64,000 nt of DNA from Pseudomonas putida W15Oct28 (GTDB lineage: Bacteria; Pseudomonadota; Gammaproteobacteria; Pseudomonadales; Pseudomonadaceae): assembly GCF_000708715.2 (NCBI RefSeq), contig NZ_JENB01000030.1, positions 1-64,000 of the forward strand, read 5' to 3'. How positions within the stretch are numbered: the first letter of the stretch is position 1; every line of letters begins with the position of its first letter. Below, one piece after another: positions 34,949 through 43,362 of the stretch. The position numbers and the translations under genes are program-made. Under the pieces are notes generated by a model. That model was given only the letters and a program-made list of their open reading frames with translations, was not told the DNA's origin and searched no databases.

Positions 34949-36271
34949 TTATTCAGCAGCAGGCTTGCGCTTTTTCAGCGGCGCCAGGCCGTCAGCGCTG
35001 GCCAGCGGTGCGTTGGCACGCGGTTTGGCAGTCGGCTTGCGCTTGGCGGCAGCTTTCTTGTCGCCGGTTTTTTTATCAACTTTCTTCTTCTTGGCCCCAA
35101 CAGCCTTGCCCGAGGCCTTGACCTTCTTCGGCCCGCTGTAGGTGCCTTTCACTTCCTTGATGACACGGCGCTCGAACTGCTGCTTGAGGTAGCGTTCGAT
35201 GCTCGACATCAGGTTCCAGTCGTTGTGGGTGATCAGCGAGATCGCCAGGCCTTCGCCACCGGCACGGCCGGTACGGCCCACGCGGTGCACGTACTCATCA
35301 CCGCTGCGAGGCATGTCGAAGTTGATCACCAGGTCCAGGCCGTCGATGTCCAGGCCGCGAGCCGCCACGTCGGTAGCCACCAGCACCTTGGAGCTGCCTT
35401 GCTTGAAGCGCTCGATGGCCAGCTTGCGGTCCTTCTGGTCCTTCTCGCCGTGCAGCACGAAAGCCTTCACGTCCTTGGCCACCAGGTGACCGTAGATGCG
35501 GTCGGCCATGGCGCGGGTGTTGGTGAAGATGATCGCCTTGTCGAAGGTTTCGTTGGCCAGCAGCCACTGCGCGATGTGCTCTTTGTGCTGGTCGTGGTCG
35601 GCGGTGATGATCTGCTGGCGGGTGCCTTCGGCCAGCTGCGAGACGCTGTTGAGCATCAGGTGCTCAGGGTCTTTCAGCACCTTGCCGATGATGTCGCGCA
35701 GGGCAGCGCCACCGGTGGTGGCGGAGAACAGCAGGGTCTGCTCGCGGTTCTCGCACTCCTTGCACAGGCGCTCCATGTCTTCGGCAAAGCCCATGTCGAG
35801 CATGCGGTCGGCTTCGTCGAGGATCATCACCTGCACGTGGGACAGGTCAAGGTTGCCGGCGTTGAGCTGCTCAAGCAGGCGGCCCGGGGTGCCGATCAGC
35901 ACGTCCGGTACCTTGCGCAGCATGGCTGCCTGTTCCTTGAAGTCTTCGCCGCCGGTCACCAGGCCGGCCTTGATATAGGTGAACTGCGAGAACAGCTCCA
36001 CCTGCTTCAAGGTTTGCTGGGCCAGCTCGCGGGTCGGCAGCAGGATCAGCGCACGGATCTCGACGCGCCCGCCTTTCAGGTCAACCAGGCGGTTGAGCAG
36101 CGGCAGCACGAAGGCCGCCGTTTTGCCACTGCCGGTCTGCGCGGTTACACGCAGGTCGCGCCCTTGCAGGGCCAGGGGGATGGCCGCGGCCTGCACCGGG
36201 GTCGGCTCGACAAATTTAAGCTCGGCCACGGCTTTAAGCAGGCGTTCATGCAGGGCGAATTGGGAGAACAC
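34949..36271 (-). CDS. DEAD-box RNA helicase with basic tail
   Basis: A 440-residue ATP-dependent RNA helicase. Motifs: AQTGSGKTAA, PTRELAQQ, TPGRLLEQ, DEADRM, SATTG, HGEKDQKDR, ATDVAARGLDI, HRVGRTGRAG. The final 80 residues are a lysine-rich low-complexity tail (KKVKASGKAVGAKKKKV, KTGDKKAAAKRK), likely for RNA contact. I chose GTG 36271 with GAGG eight bases before; an ATG at 36310 (MQLNFPHLPEVTS) is possible but has a poor SD. Closest in type to SrmB/RhlE. Candidate roles are ribosome assembly or cold adaptation. Confidence 0.88.
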   Translation of the reverse strand: MFSQFALHERLLKAVAELKFVEPTPVQAAAIPLALQGRDLRVTAQTGSGKTAAFVLPLLNRLVDLKGGRVEIRALILLPTRELAQQTLKQVELFSQFTYIKAGLVTGGEDFKEQAAMLRKVPDVLIGTPGRLLEQLNAGNLDLSHVQVMILDEADRMLDMGFAEDMERLCKECENREQTLLFSATTGGAALRDIIGKVLKDPEHLMLNSVSQLAEGTRQQIITADHDQHKEHIAQWLLANETFDKAIIFTNTRAMADRIYGHLVAKDVKAFVLHGEKDQKDRKLAIERFKQGSSKVLVATDVAARGLDIDGLDLVINFDMPRSGDEYVHRVGRTGRAGGEGLAISLITHNDWNLMSSIERYLKQQFERRVIKEVKGTYSGPKKVKASGKAVGAKKKKVDKKTGDKKAAAKRKPTAKPRANAPLASADGLAPLKKRKPAAE

Positions 36272-36413
36272 GGAGGTAACCTCAGGCAAGTGCGGGAAAT
36301 TCAGTTGCATAGGGTAACGTTTTCTGCCGCCTTAGCCGAATTTCTTTTGGCAACTTTGTCGCCATCCGCGCTCTAATGGCACCTCGTTTCGCAACAAGAC
36401 TGTACCCAAGCCC

Positions 36414-37715
36414 ATGGATATACAACGAATCTGGCGTGACTCCCTCGACCTGTGGGGCACCCTCGACCAACACCCGATGCTGCACGCCGCCATTGGCCTG
36501 GCGGTGCTGCTGCTGATTTCCCTGGTACTCGGCCGCCTGGCGCGCTTCCTGATGCTGCACGGCGCGCGCCTGCTGGCCCGCCAACCGGCACTGAAGTGGC
36601 TGGACGACCTGCGCCACAACAAGGTGTTCCACCGCCTGGCGCAAACCACACCCTCACTGGTGCTGCAGTTCGGCCTGAAGCTGGTGCCGGAGTTGTCCGA
36701 CACTGCCCAGCACTTCCTCGGCAATGTCGCCCTGGCCTTTACCCTGCTGTTCATGACCATGGCGCTGTCGTGCCTGCTGGATGCCCTGCTCGACATCTAC
36801 GCCCGCACCGAACACGCCCGCACCCGCTCCATCAAGGGCTATGTGCAGCTGGCCAAGATGATGCTGTGGATCTTCGCTTCCATCGTCATCGTCGCCACCC
36901 TGATCGACCGCTCGCCGTTGTTGCTGCTGTCGGGCCTGGGTGCCATGTCGGCGGTGCTGCTGTTGGTGTACAAGGACACCCTGCTGTCGTTCGTCGCCAG
37001 CGTGCAGCTGACCAGCAACGACATGCTGCATGTGGGTGACTGGATCGAAATGCCCCAGGTGGGTGCCGATGGCGACGTGGTGGACATCACCCTGCACACG
37101 GTGAAGGTGCAGAACTTCGACAAGACCATTGTCTCCATCCCCACCTGGCGCCTGATGAGCGAGTCGTTCCGCAACTACCGCGGCATGCAGCAGTCCGGTG
37201 GCCGGCGGATCAAGCGCAGCCTGTTCATCGATGCGGCCGGGGTGCGCTTCCTGACCCGCGAAGAGGAGCAGCGCCTGAGCCAGGTGCAGCTGCTGGGCGA
37301 CTACCTGGCCGGCAAGCGCCAGGAGCTGCAGAACTGGAACGAAGCGCTGGGGCCGGTGGCAGAGCTTTCAGCCAACCGCCGCAAGCTCACCAACATCGGC
37401 ACCTTCCGCGCGTTTGCCCTGGCCTATCTGAAGAACCACCCCAACGTGCACCCGAACATGACCTGCATGGTGCGGCAGATGCAGACCACGGCCGAAGGCG
37501 TGCCGCTGGAGATCTACTGCTTTACCACTACCACGGTGTGGGCGGACTATGAGCGGATTCAGGGGGATATTTTCGATTATTTGCTGGCGGTGTTGCCGGA
37601 GTTCGGGTTGAGCCTGTATCAGCAGCCGAGTGGCAATGACATGCGGGTGGGGTTGAGTGGGCGTGTGGCGCAAGAGCCTGTGTCGCGTCGGCTGGAAGAG
37701 ATGAGCGAGGCTTGA
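36414..37715 (+). CDS. Mechanosensitive channel (YbdG/MscM-type MscS family)
   Basis: A 433-residue MscS-family channel of the YbdG kind. About five hydrophobic helices occupy the N-terminal 200 residues. The MscS core has VQLTSNDMLHVGDWIEMPQVGADGDVVDITLHTVKVQNFDKTIVSIPTWRLMSESFRNYRGMQQSGGRRIKR, close to YbdG. A cytoplasmic vestibule follows. Likely eases osmotic downshock. Divergent from the helicase by 142 bases. Confidence 0.88.
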   Translation: MDIQRIWRDSLDLWGTLDQHPMLHAAIGLAVLLLISLVLGRLARFLMLHGARLLARQPALKWLDDLRHNKVFHRLAQTTPSLVLQFGLKLVPELSDTAQHFLGNVALAFTLLFMTMALSCLLDALLDIYARTEHARTRSIKGYVQLAKMMLWIFASIVIVATLIDRSPLLLLSGLGAMSAVLLLVYKDTLLSFVASVQLTSNDMLHVGDWIEMPQVGADGDVVDITLHTVKVQNFDKTIVSIPTWRLMSESFRNYRGMQQSGGRRIKRSLFIDAAGVRFLTREEEQRLSQVQLLGDYLAGKRQELQNWNEALGPVAELSANRRKLTNIGTFRAFALAYLKNHPNVHPNMTCMVRQMQTTAEGVPLEIYCFTTTTVWADYERIQGDIFDYLLAVLPEFGLSLYQQPSGNDMRVGLSGRVAQEPVSRRLEEMSEA

Positions 37716-37722
37716 GATTGCC

Positions 37723-37826
37723 GGGGCTGCCTTGCAGCCCATTCGCAGCACAAGGCTGCTCCTACAGGAGATACGCGTTCCCTGTAGGAGCAGCCTTGTG
37801 CTGCGAATGGGGCGCAAAGCGCCCCC
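37723..37826. repeat. REP inverted pair, CACAAGGCTGCTCC subtype
   Basis: Arms ATTCGCAGCACAAGGCTGC and GCAGCCTTGTGCTGCGAAT with outer GGGGCTGC and GCCCCC caps. It also occurs at 48043. Confidence 0.85.
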
Positions 37827-37829
37827 GAA

Positions 37830-38765
37830 TCACCCCGCGTAACCCAACAGGTACAACAACCCGGTCAAGGTCACCAGCGACGCCACGGTCGACAACAGGA
37901 TCGTCCGCGAAATCAGTCCCGCCTCGCGGTTGTAGTACTCCGCCAGCATGAACGGCCCGGTGCCGGTCGGCAGTGCCGCCAACAGCACCGCCGAAGCCGC
38001 CCACATGCTCGGCAGGCTGTACACCTTGTACGCCAGCACCCAGGTCAGCGCTGGCTGCCCCACCAGTTTCATGGCCACCAGCGGCCATGGGCTGGCCTGC
38101 GCGCCCGGGCGCTTTTCGGCCAGGAATGCACCCAGCGATATCAAGGCACACGGCGTGGTGGCCAACGCCAGCATGTCGAGAAAATGCAGCACCGGCTCGG
38201 CCAACCCCAAACCGCTCATGGCCCAGCCTGCCCCCACCAGCGGTGAAATCACCAGCGGGTTCTTCGCCAACGCCTTGCTCACCACCAGCATCGCCCGGCC
38301 GACCTGACGCTCTTCCTGCAGCCCGACCTCGATAAAGGTCAGCGATATGGCGAACACCAGGCACACCACGATCAACGACGAGATCAGCGCCGGCTGCAAG
38401 CCCGCCTGGCCGAACAGCAGCAGGCACAACGGAATACCGATGTAGCCGGTGTTGGCATACCCCGCACTGAGCCCGTCGATGCTCGCCGCCACCAGGCCAT
38501 GGCCGCTGTACAGGCGCCACAGCAGCGTGACCACGAACATGGCCAGGGCGCCTGCGCCAAAGGCGACGATGAAGCCGGGGTGCCAGATTTCGCTCCAGGT
38601 GGCCGTGGCGGTCACCTTGAACAGCAATGCCGGCAGGCACAGCCAGACCACCATCTTGTTGATCTCGGCAGCGGCCTTGTCGCCCAGCTTGTTGGTCTTG
38701 CGGCACAGATAGCCGACCAGGATCAGGGCGAAGATCGGCGCAACAATGACGAAGATCGTGTGCAT
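37830..38765 (-). CDS. AEC-family transporter
   Basis: A 311-residue auxin-efflux-carrier family permease with about ten hydrophobic helices. N terminus MHTIFVIVAPIFALILVGYLCRK and the TPCALISLGAFL stretch are AEC hallmarks. It starts one base after the stop of the EamA gene (TGACATG), so the two are co-translated. Members carry malonate or other small acids; substrate unknown here. Confidence 0.87.
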   Translation of the reverse strand: MHTIFVIVAPIFALILVGYLCRKTNKLGDKAAAEINKMVVWLCLPALLFKVTATATWSEIWHPGFIVAFGAGALAMFVVTLLWRLYSGHGLVAASIDGLSAGYANTGYIGIPLCLLLFGQAGLQPALISSLIVVCLVFAISLTFIEVGLQEERQVGRAMLVVSKALAKNPLVISPLVGAGWAMSGLGLAEPVLHFLDMLALATTPCALISLGAFLAEKRPGAQASPWPLVAMKLVGQPALTWVLAYKVYSLPSMWAASAVLLAALPTGTGPFMLAEYYNREAGLISRTILLSTVASLVTLTGLLYLLGYAG

Positions 38766-38766
38766 G

Positions 38767-39642
38767 TCAGGCCTTGTTGGCCAGCGGTGCCTGCGCGCGT
38801 GCGCCCAACCGGCTCAGCCACACCGACGCCAGGATGATCCCGCCGCCGATGAACAGCCGGCCCAGCGGCTCGTGCTGGTTCCAGATCAGCAGGTTCAACA
38901 GCAACCCCACCGGCACATGCAGGTTGTTCATGACCGCCAGCGTGCCGCCAGAAACCAGGCAGGCGCCCTTGTTCCACCAGTACAGGCCCAGCGCCGTCGG
39001 GCACAGGCCCAGGAACAGCAGCACCAGCCACTGCACATCAGTACTCGGCAGGTGCTGGGCATTGCCGAACAGCAGGAAGGCCGGCAGCACCACCAGCAAG
39101 GCGCCCAGGTAGAAGTAGCCAAAGCGGGCGTAGTGCGGCAGGTCACTGGGGTGGCGTGCGACCAGGTGGCGGTACAGCACCTGGCCGGCGGCATAGGTGA
39201 AGTTGGCGAGTTGCAGCAGCAGGAAGCCGATGAAGAACTCGCCGCTGATGCTGTCGAAGCGGATCACCGCAGCACCGCCTACGGCCACCAGCGCAGCCAG
39301 CAGCGCCCATGGGTTGAAACGCCGGTTCATGGCGTCTTCGATCAGCGTCACGTGCAGCGGCGTGAGGATGGTGAACAGCAGCACCTCTGGCACGGTAAGA
39401 ACGCGAAAGCTCAGGTACAGGCAGACGTAGGTGATGCCGTATTGCAGGGCACCGATCAACAGCATCGAACGCATGAAGCGCGGTTCGACCTGGCGCCAGC
39501 GGGTCAACGGCAGGAACACCAGGCCCGCCAGCAGCACCCGTGCGAGCACGGCGAAGTAGCTGTCGACGTGCCCGGCCAGGTACTCGCCGATCAGGCTGAA
39601 GGAAAACGCCTGGATCAGCGCGACGATTATCAGGTAGCCCAT
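38767..39642 (-). CDS. EamA-family transporter
   Basis: A 291-residue DMT permease beginning MGYLIIVALIQAFSFSLIGEYLAGHVDSYF, a form seen in the 'carboxylate/amino acid/amine transporter' branch. The second repeat has LGLCPTALGLYWWNKGACLVSGGTLAVMNNL. It is first in an operon with the AEC gene. Substrate unknown. ATG 39642. Confidence 0.85.
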   Translation of the reverse strand: MGYLIIVALIQAFSFSLIGEYLAGHVDSYFAVLARVLLAGLVFLPLTRWRQVEPRFMRSMLLIGALQYGITYVCLYLSFRVLTVPEVLLFTILTPLHVTLIEDAMNRRFNPWALLAALVAVGGAAVIRFDSISGEFFIGFLLLQLANFTYAAGQVLYRHLVARHPSDLPHYARFGYFYLGALLVVLPAFLLFGNAQHLPSTDVQWLVLLFLGLCPTALGLYWWNKGACLVSGGTLAVMNNLHVPVGLLLNLLIWNQHEPLGRLFIGGGIILASVWLSRLGARAQAPLANKA

Positions 39643-39722
39643 GGTTGCCTCTCATGAATCAAGGCCGCGACCTTAGCGGGTTGCGGTAAATGAGTTCAAC
39701 CATGAGGAATGTAGGGGCTGTG

Positions 39723-39819
39723 CCGGCCTCTTCGCGGGTGAACCCGCTCCCACAGGGATATCAGAGCACCTGAGACCTGTGATTTACCTGTGGGAGCGGG
39801 TTTACCCGCGAAGAGGCCC
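39723..39819. repeat. REP inverted pair, GGGTGAACCC subtype
   Basis: CCTCTTCGCGGGTGAACCCG and CGGGTTTACCCGCGAAGAGG, differing at one place (tgaa/ttta arms). Located upstream of the EamA gene and downstream of the azoR terminator. Confidence 0.85.
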
Positions 39820-39845
39820 GCACAGGCAACCAGCAAATTCGAGGC

Positions 39846-39872
39846 AAAAAAAGCCCGGCGCTGATGGCCGGG
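39846..39872 (-). terminator. azoR intrinsic terminator
   Basis: Minus-strand stem GCCCGGC/GCCGGGC with a seven-base loop, then seven T. It lies about 55 bases after the azoR stop. Confidence 0.85.
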
Positions 39873-39926
39873 CAGGTACACCCAAAGGAGCAAAAACAGG
39901 TGTCAGGGTTGGGAATTCAGTAAACC

Positions 39927-40526
39927 TCAGGCCACCGCCGCCAGTTTGGCCTTGGCCTGGTTGACGCCTTTCTCGTGGAACTCGCCGCTCATGTTCAGGC
40001 CTTCGGCATGGATGAAGTACACGTCATGAATGCCGATGAAAGCCATCACCTGGCGCAGGTACGGTTCCTGATGGTCGCTGGTGGCGCCGGCATGGATACC
40101 GCCGCGAGCAGTCAGCACGACAGCGCGCTTGCCGGTCAGCAGGCCCTGCGGGCCAGTGGGGGTGTACTTGAAGGTGATGCCGGCACGCAGCACGTGGTCC
40201 AGCCAGGCCTTGAGGGTGCTGGGGATGGTGAAGTTGTACATCGGCGCAGCCATCACCAGCACGTCGGCAGCCAGCAATTCATCAGTTAATTCGTTGGAAC
40301 GGGCCAGGGCATCCAGTTCCGCTGCGCTGCGCTGTTCTTCGGGCTTCATCCAGCCACCCAGCAGGTTGGCGTCCAGGTGCGGTACCGGGTTCACGGCCAG
40401 GTCGCGCACAGTAATCTGATCGGCCGGGTGAGCGGCCTGCCATTGCTGGATGAAATCACGGGTCAGCTGACGGGAAACGGAATCCTGCTGGCGGGCGCTG
40501 CTTTCGATGATCAGTACGCGGGACAT
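39927..40526 (-). CDS. azoR: FMN-dependent NADH-azoreductase
   Basis: A 199-residue flavodoxin-fold quinone/azo reductase. FMN-binding motifs are SSARQQDSVSRQL (phosphate loop) and PMYNFTIPSTLKAWLDHVLRAGITFKYT. NADH-dependent two-electron reduction of quinones and azo dyes protects against thiol-reactive quinone stress. The ATG is preceded by GGAGG six bases away, but that SD sits in a perfect nine-base hairpin (see 40533-40567), so expression may be gated in the leader. Confidence 0.92.
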   Translation of the reverse strand: MSRVLIIESSARQQDSVSRQLTRDFIQQWQAAHPADQITVRDLAVNPVPHLDANLLGGWMKPEEQRSAAELDALARSNELTDELLAADVLVMAAPMYNFTIPSTLKAWLDHVLRAGITFKYTPTGPQGLLTGKRAVVLTARGGIHAGATSDHQEPYLRQVMAFIGIHDVYFIHAEGLNMSGEFHEKGVNQAKAKLAAVA

Positions 40527-40532
40527 GGGGTG

Positions 40533-40567
40533 CCTCCATCGGCAAAAAGGGTGCGATTCGATGGAGG
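40533..40567 (-). promoter_or_regulatory. SD-sequestering hairpin of azoR
   Basis: In the mRNA CCTCCATCG, 17 bases, CGATGGAGG, six bases, ATG. All nine pairs are perfect and the second arm contains the whole GGAGG. Candidate translational switch. A promoter TTGAAC (40617-40612) 18 bases from TATCGA (40593-40588) would start the mRNA before both arms. Confidence 0.62.
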
Positions 40568-40635
40568 TGAGATTAAGGCTTGACCTATCGATAAAAAAGC
40601 GTAAAAAGTGGGTTCAATCAATCGATTAATCAGTT

Positions 40636-40950
40636 TTATTCCGCACTGCAGTTCAAGGCGATCCGCAATTTGATGATCTGCCGATTGAATTTGGCAGTGA
40701 CATCGACGCTTTTACCGGCCGGAACGTTCACCCGGCGTACCCGCGGTGCTTCCGGGCCGTTGCGGAAGGTTACCTTGCACGCCGCCGGTACTTGCCCATA
40801 GTTGTTGAGGGTAATGGCGCCAATGTCGTAGGCCGTGTCATAGGCGGTGTAGTCGAGCTTGACCCCGGTCAGCTCCTTCTCCACATCGATGGGATAAGCC
40901 ATGGCCCCGAGGGGCAGGCACATCAGTATTGCCGCACAACATTTCTTCAT
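40636..40950 (-). CDS. Small exported protein of unknown function
   Basis: A 104-residue protein with a signal peptide (CAAILMCLPLGAMA, about 1-18). The mature part is a predicted beta-sandwich-like segment: YDTAYDIGAITLNNYGQVPAACKVTFRNGPEAPRVRRVNVPAGKSVDV. Two cysteines in the mature part could pair. It is divergent from a LysR gene. I do not recognise it beyond a Pseudomonas-type conserved hypothetical. Confidence 0.7.
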   Translation of the reverse strand: MKKCCAAILMCLPLGAMAYPIDVEKELTGVKLDYTAYDTAYDIGAITLNNYGQVPAACKVTFRNGPEAPRVRRVNVPAGKSVDVTAKFNRQIIKLRIALNCSAE

Positions 40951-40998
40951 GGGCCGCTCTCCTTGAAAGAGCGCAGCTTAGGACAACAGGAGCGAAAG

Positions 40999-41922
40999 AT
41001 GAAAGCGCCGCGCGTAACCCTTGACCAGTGGCGAACCCTGCAAGCAGTGGTCGATCACGGCGGGTTTGCCCAGGCCGCCGAGGCACTGCACCGGTCGCAG
41101 TCCTCGGTCAGCTACACCGTGGCCCGCATGCAGGAACAACTGGGCGTGCCACTGCTGCGCATCGACGGCCGCAAGGCGGTGCTCACCGAGGCCGGCAACG
41201 TGCTGCTGCGCCGCTCGCGCCACCTGGTCAAGCAGGCCAGCCAGCTCGAAGACCTTGCCCACCACATGGAGCAAGGCTGGGAGGCCGAGGTGCGCCTGGT
41301 GGTCGATGCCGCCTACCCCAGTGCCCGCCTGGTACGTGCCCTGGCCGCGTTCATGCCGCAAAGCCGCGGCTGCCGGGTGCGCCTGCGTGAAGAAGTGCTG
41401 TCTGGCGTAGAAGAAGTGATGCACGAAGGCATCGCCGACCTGGCCATCAGCAGCTACAGCATTGGCGGCTACCTGGGCGCCGAACTGAGCGCGGTGGAGT
41501 TCGTCGCCGTCGCCCACCCTGAACACAGCCTGCACCGCCTGGGCCGGGAACTCACCTTCCAGGACCTGGAAAGCCAGTTGCAGGTGGTCATCCGCGACTC
41601 CGGCCGCGCGCAGCCACGCGACGTCGGCTGGCTGGGCGCCGAACAGCGCTGGACCGTCGGCAGCCTGGGCACCGCCGCCACCTTTGTCAGCAGTGGCCTG
41701 GGCTTTGCCTGGCTGCCCCGGCACATGATCGAGCGCGAGCTGACTGAGGGCGTACTCAAACCGCTGCTGCTGGATCAGGGTGGCAGCCGCCACCCACTGT
41801 TCTACCTTTATTCGAGCAAAGAGAAGACCCTGGGCCCGGCCACGCAGATTCTCATCGACCTGCTGCGCAACTTCGACACCGCGCCACTGGACGTGCCCTT
41901 CGCAGCCCCCCCGCAAGCCTGA
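40999..41922 (+). CDS. LysR-family regulator
   Basis: A 307-residue LysR regulator. HTH: LDQWRTLQAVVDHGGFAQAAEALHRSQSSVSYTVARMQEQLGVPLL. The effector domain includes VGSLGTAATFVSSGLGFAWLPRHMI. ATG 40999 follows ACAGGAGCGAAAG. The alpha/beta hydrolase begins 13 bases after the stop on the same strand, so the two may be one transcript. The target is unknown. Confidence 0.87.
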   Translation: MKAPRVTLDQWRTLQAVVDHGGFAQAAEALHRSQSSVSYTVARMQEQLGVPLLRIDGRKAVLTEAGNVLLRRSRHLVKQASQLEDLAHHMEQGWEAEVRLVVDAAYPSARLVRALAAFMPQSRGCRVRLREEVLSGVEEVMHEGIADLAISSYSIGGYLGAELSAVEFVAVAHPEHSLHRLGRELTFQDLESQLQVVIRDSGRAQPRDVGWLGAEQRWTVGSLGTAATFVSSGLGFAWLPRHMIERELTEGVLKPLLLDQGGSRHPLFYLYSSKEKTLGPATQILIDLLRNFDTAPLDVPFAAPPQA

Positions 41923-41935
41923 GAGGACCGCGCCC

Positions 41936-42748
41936 ATGGCCTATTTCGAACACGAAGGATGCGCACTGCATTACGAGGAATATGGCCAGGGCGAACCCTT
42001 GGTGTTGCTGCACGGCCTGGGCTCCAGCTGCCAGGACTGGGAGTTGCAGGTGCCGGTGCTCAGCCGTCATTACCGGGTGATCGTCATGGACATACGCGGC
42101 CACGGCCGCTCCGACAAGCCCCGCGACGGCTACCAGATCGCCACCTTCAGTGCCGACCTGCTGGCCCTGCTCGAACACCTGCACACAGGCCCCGTGCACT
42201 TCGTCGGCCTGTCCATGGGTGGCATGGTCGGTTTTCAGTTCGCGGTCGACCACCCGCAGTGGTTGCGCAGCCTGTGCATCGTCAACAGCGCCCCCGAGGT
42301 CAAGCGCCGCACCCGCAGTGACTGGCTCTGGTGGCTCAAGCGCTGGGGCCTGGCGCGCCTGCTCAGCGTCGAAACCGTCGGCAAGGGCCTGGCCGAGCGC
42401 CTGTTCCCCAAGCCCCATCAAGCAGACCTGCGGCAGAAGATGGCCCAGCGTTGGGCACGCAATGACAAACGCGCCTACCTCAAGAGCTTCGACGCCATCG
42501 TCGACTGGGGCGTGCAGGAACGCATCGGGCAGGTCCACTGTCCAACTCTGGTGATCGCCGCCGACCACGATTACACCCCGATACAACTAAAAGAGCGTTA
42601 CGTGGCCCTGATGCCCAACGCCACGCTGGCCGTCGTCGACGATTCCCGGCACGCTACGCCCCTCGATCAACCCGAGGTCTTCAATCAGACCCTGCTGCAG
42701 TTCCTCGCAACCGCTTCCACCTCTCAAGGATCTTTGAGCCCATGCTGA
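41936..42748 (+). CDS. Alpha/beta-fold hydrolase
   Basis: A 270-residue hydrolase. The oxyanion motif LLHGLGSS, nucleophile elbow GLSMGG and C-terminal acid/His ([22 protein letters not shown]) are all present. It begins [17 protein letters not shown], like 3-oxoadipate enol-lactonase or esterase relatives, but no aromatic genes are near. SD GAGAGGACCGCGCCC. Its last seven bases overlap the ppiA start (ATGCTGA). Substrate unknown. Confidence 0.85.
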   Translation: MAYFEHEGCALHYEEYGQGEPLVLLHGLGSSCQDWELQVPVLSRHYRVIVMDIRGHGRSDKPRDGYQIATFSADLLALLEHLHTGPVHFVGLSMGGMVGFQFAVDHPQWLRSLCIVNSAPEVKRRTRSDWLWWLKRWGLARLLSVETVGKGLAERLFPKPHQADLRQKMAQRWARNDKRAYLKSFDAIVDWGVQERIGQVHCPTLVIAADHDYTPIQLKERYVALMPNATLAVVDDSRHATPLDQPEVFNQTLLQFLATASTSQGSLSPC

Positions 42749-43299
42749 AAAAACTCCTGCTCACCGCCTGCTCGGTCGCCTTCGCCACCAGCGTCATGGC
42801 CTCCGACAAGACCCCGCACGTCCTGCTCGACACCAGCTTCGGCCAGGTCGAAATCGAGCTGAACGCCGAGAAGGCGCCGATCAGTACCAAGAACTTCCTC
42901 GAGTACGTCGACAGCGGCTTCTACAACAACACCATCTTCCACCGCGTGATCCCGGGCTTCATGGTCCAGGGCGGCGGCTTTACCGACCAGATGGCGCAGA
43001 AGAACACCAAAGACCCGATCAAGAACGAGGCCAGCAATGGCCTGTTGAACACCCGCGGCACCTTGTCGATGGCACGCACCTCGGACCCGAACTCCGCCAC
43101 CAGCCAGTTCTTCATCAACGTGGCCGACAACGACTTCCTCAACCCGGGGCGTGACCGTGGCTACGCCGTGTTCGGCAAAGTGACCAAGGGCATGGAGGTG
43201 GTCGACCAGATCGTCAACTCGCCAACCACCATCAAAAAAGGCATGCGCGATGTACCGGCCGACCCGGTCTACATCAAGTCGGCCAAACGCATCGACTGA
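42742..43299 (+). CDS. ppiA: Periplasmic peptidyl-prolyl isomerase (cyclophilin)
   Basis: A 185-residue cyclophilin-type isomerase with a signal peptide ([13 protein letters not shown], about 1-20). Active-site residues appear in [15 protein letters not shown] and [22 protein letters not shown]. It catalyses proline isomerisation in periplasmic protein folding. It overlaps the hydrolase stop and is followed by the ABC gene after 63 bases. Confidence 0.93.
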   Translation: MLKKLLLTACSVAFATSVMASDKTPHVLLDTSFGQVEIELNAEKAPISTKNFLEYVDSGFYNNTIFHRVIPGFMVQGGGFTDQMAQKNTKDPIKNEASNGLLNTRGTLSMARTSDPNSATSQFFINVADNDFLNPGRDRGYAVFGKVTKGMEVVDQIVNSPTTIKKGMRDVPADPVYIKSAKRID

Positions 43300-43362
43300 C
43301 CGCAGGCTTCACAAGGACGTGAAACCGCCTGAGGGTCGGGTTGAACAGGAGTGTTGTCACCC

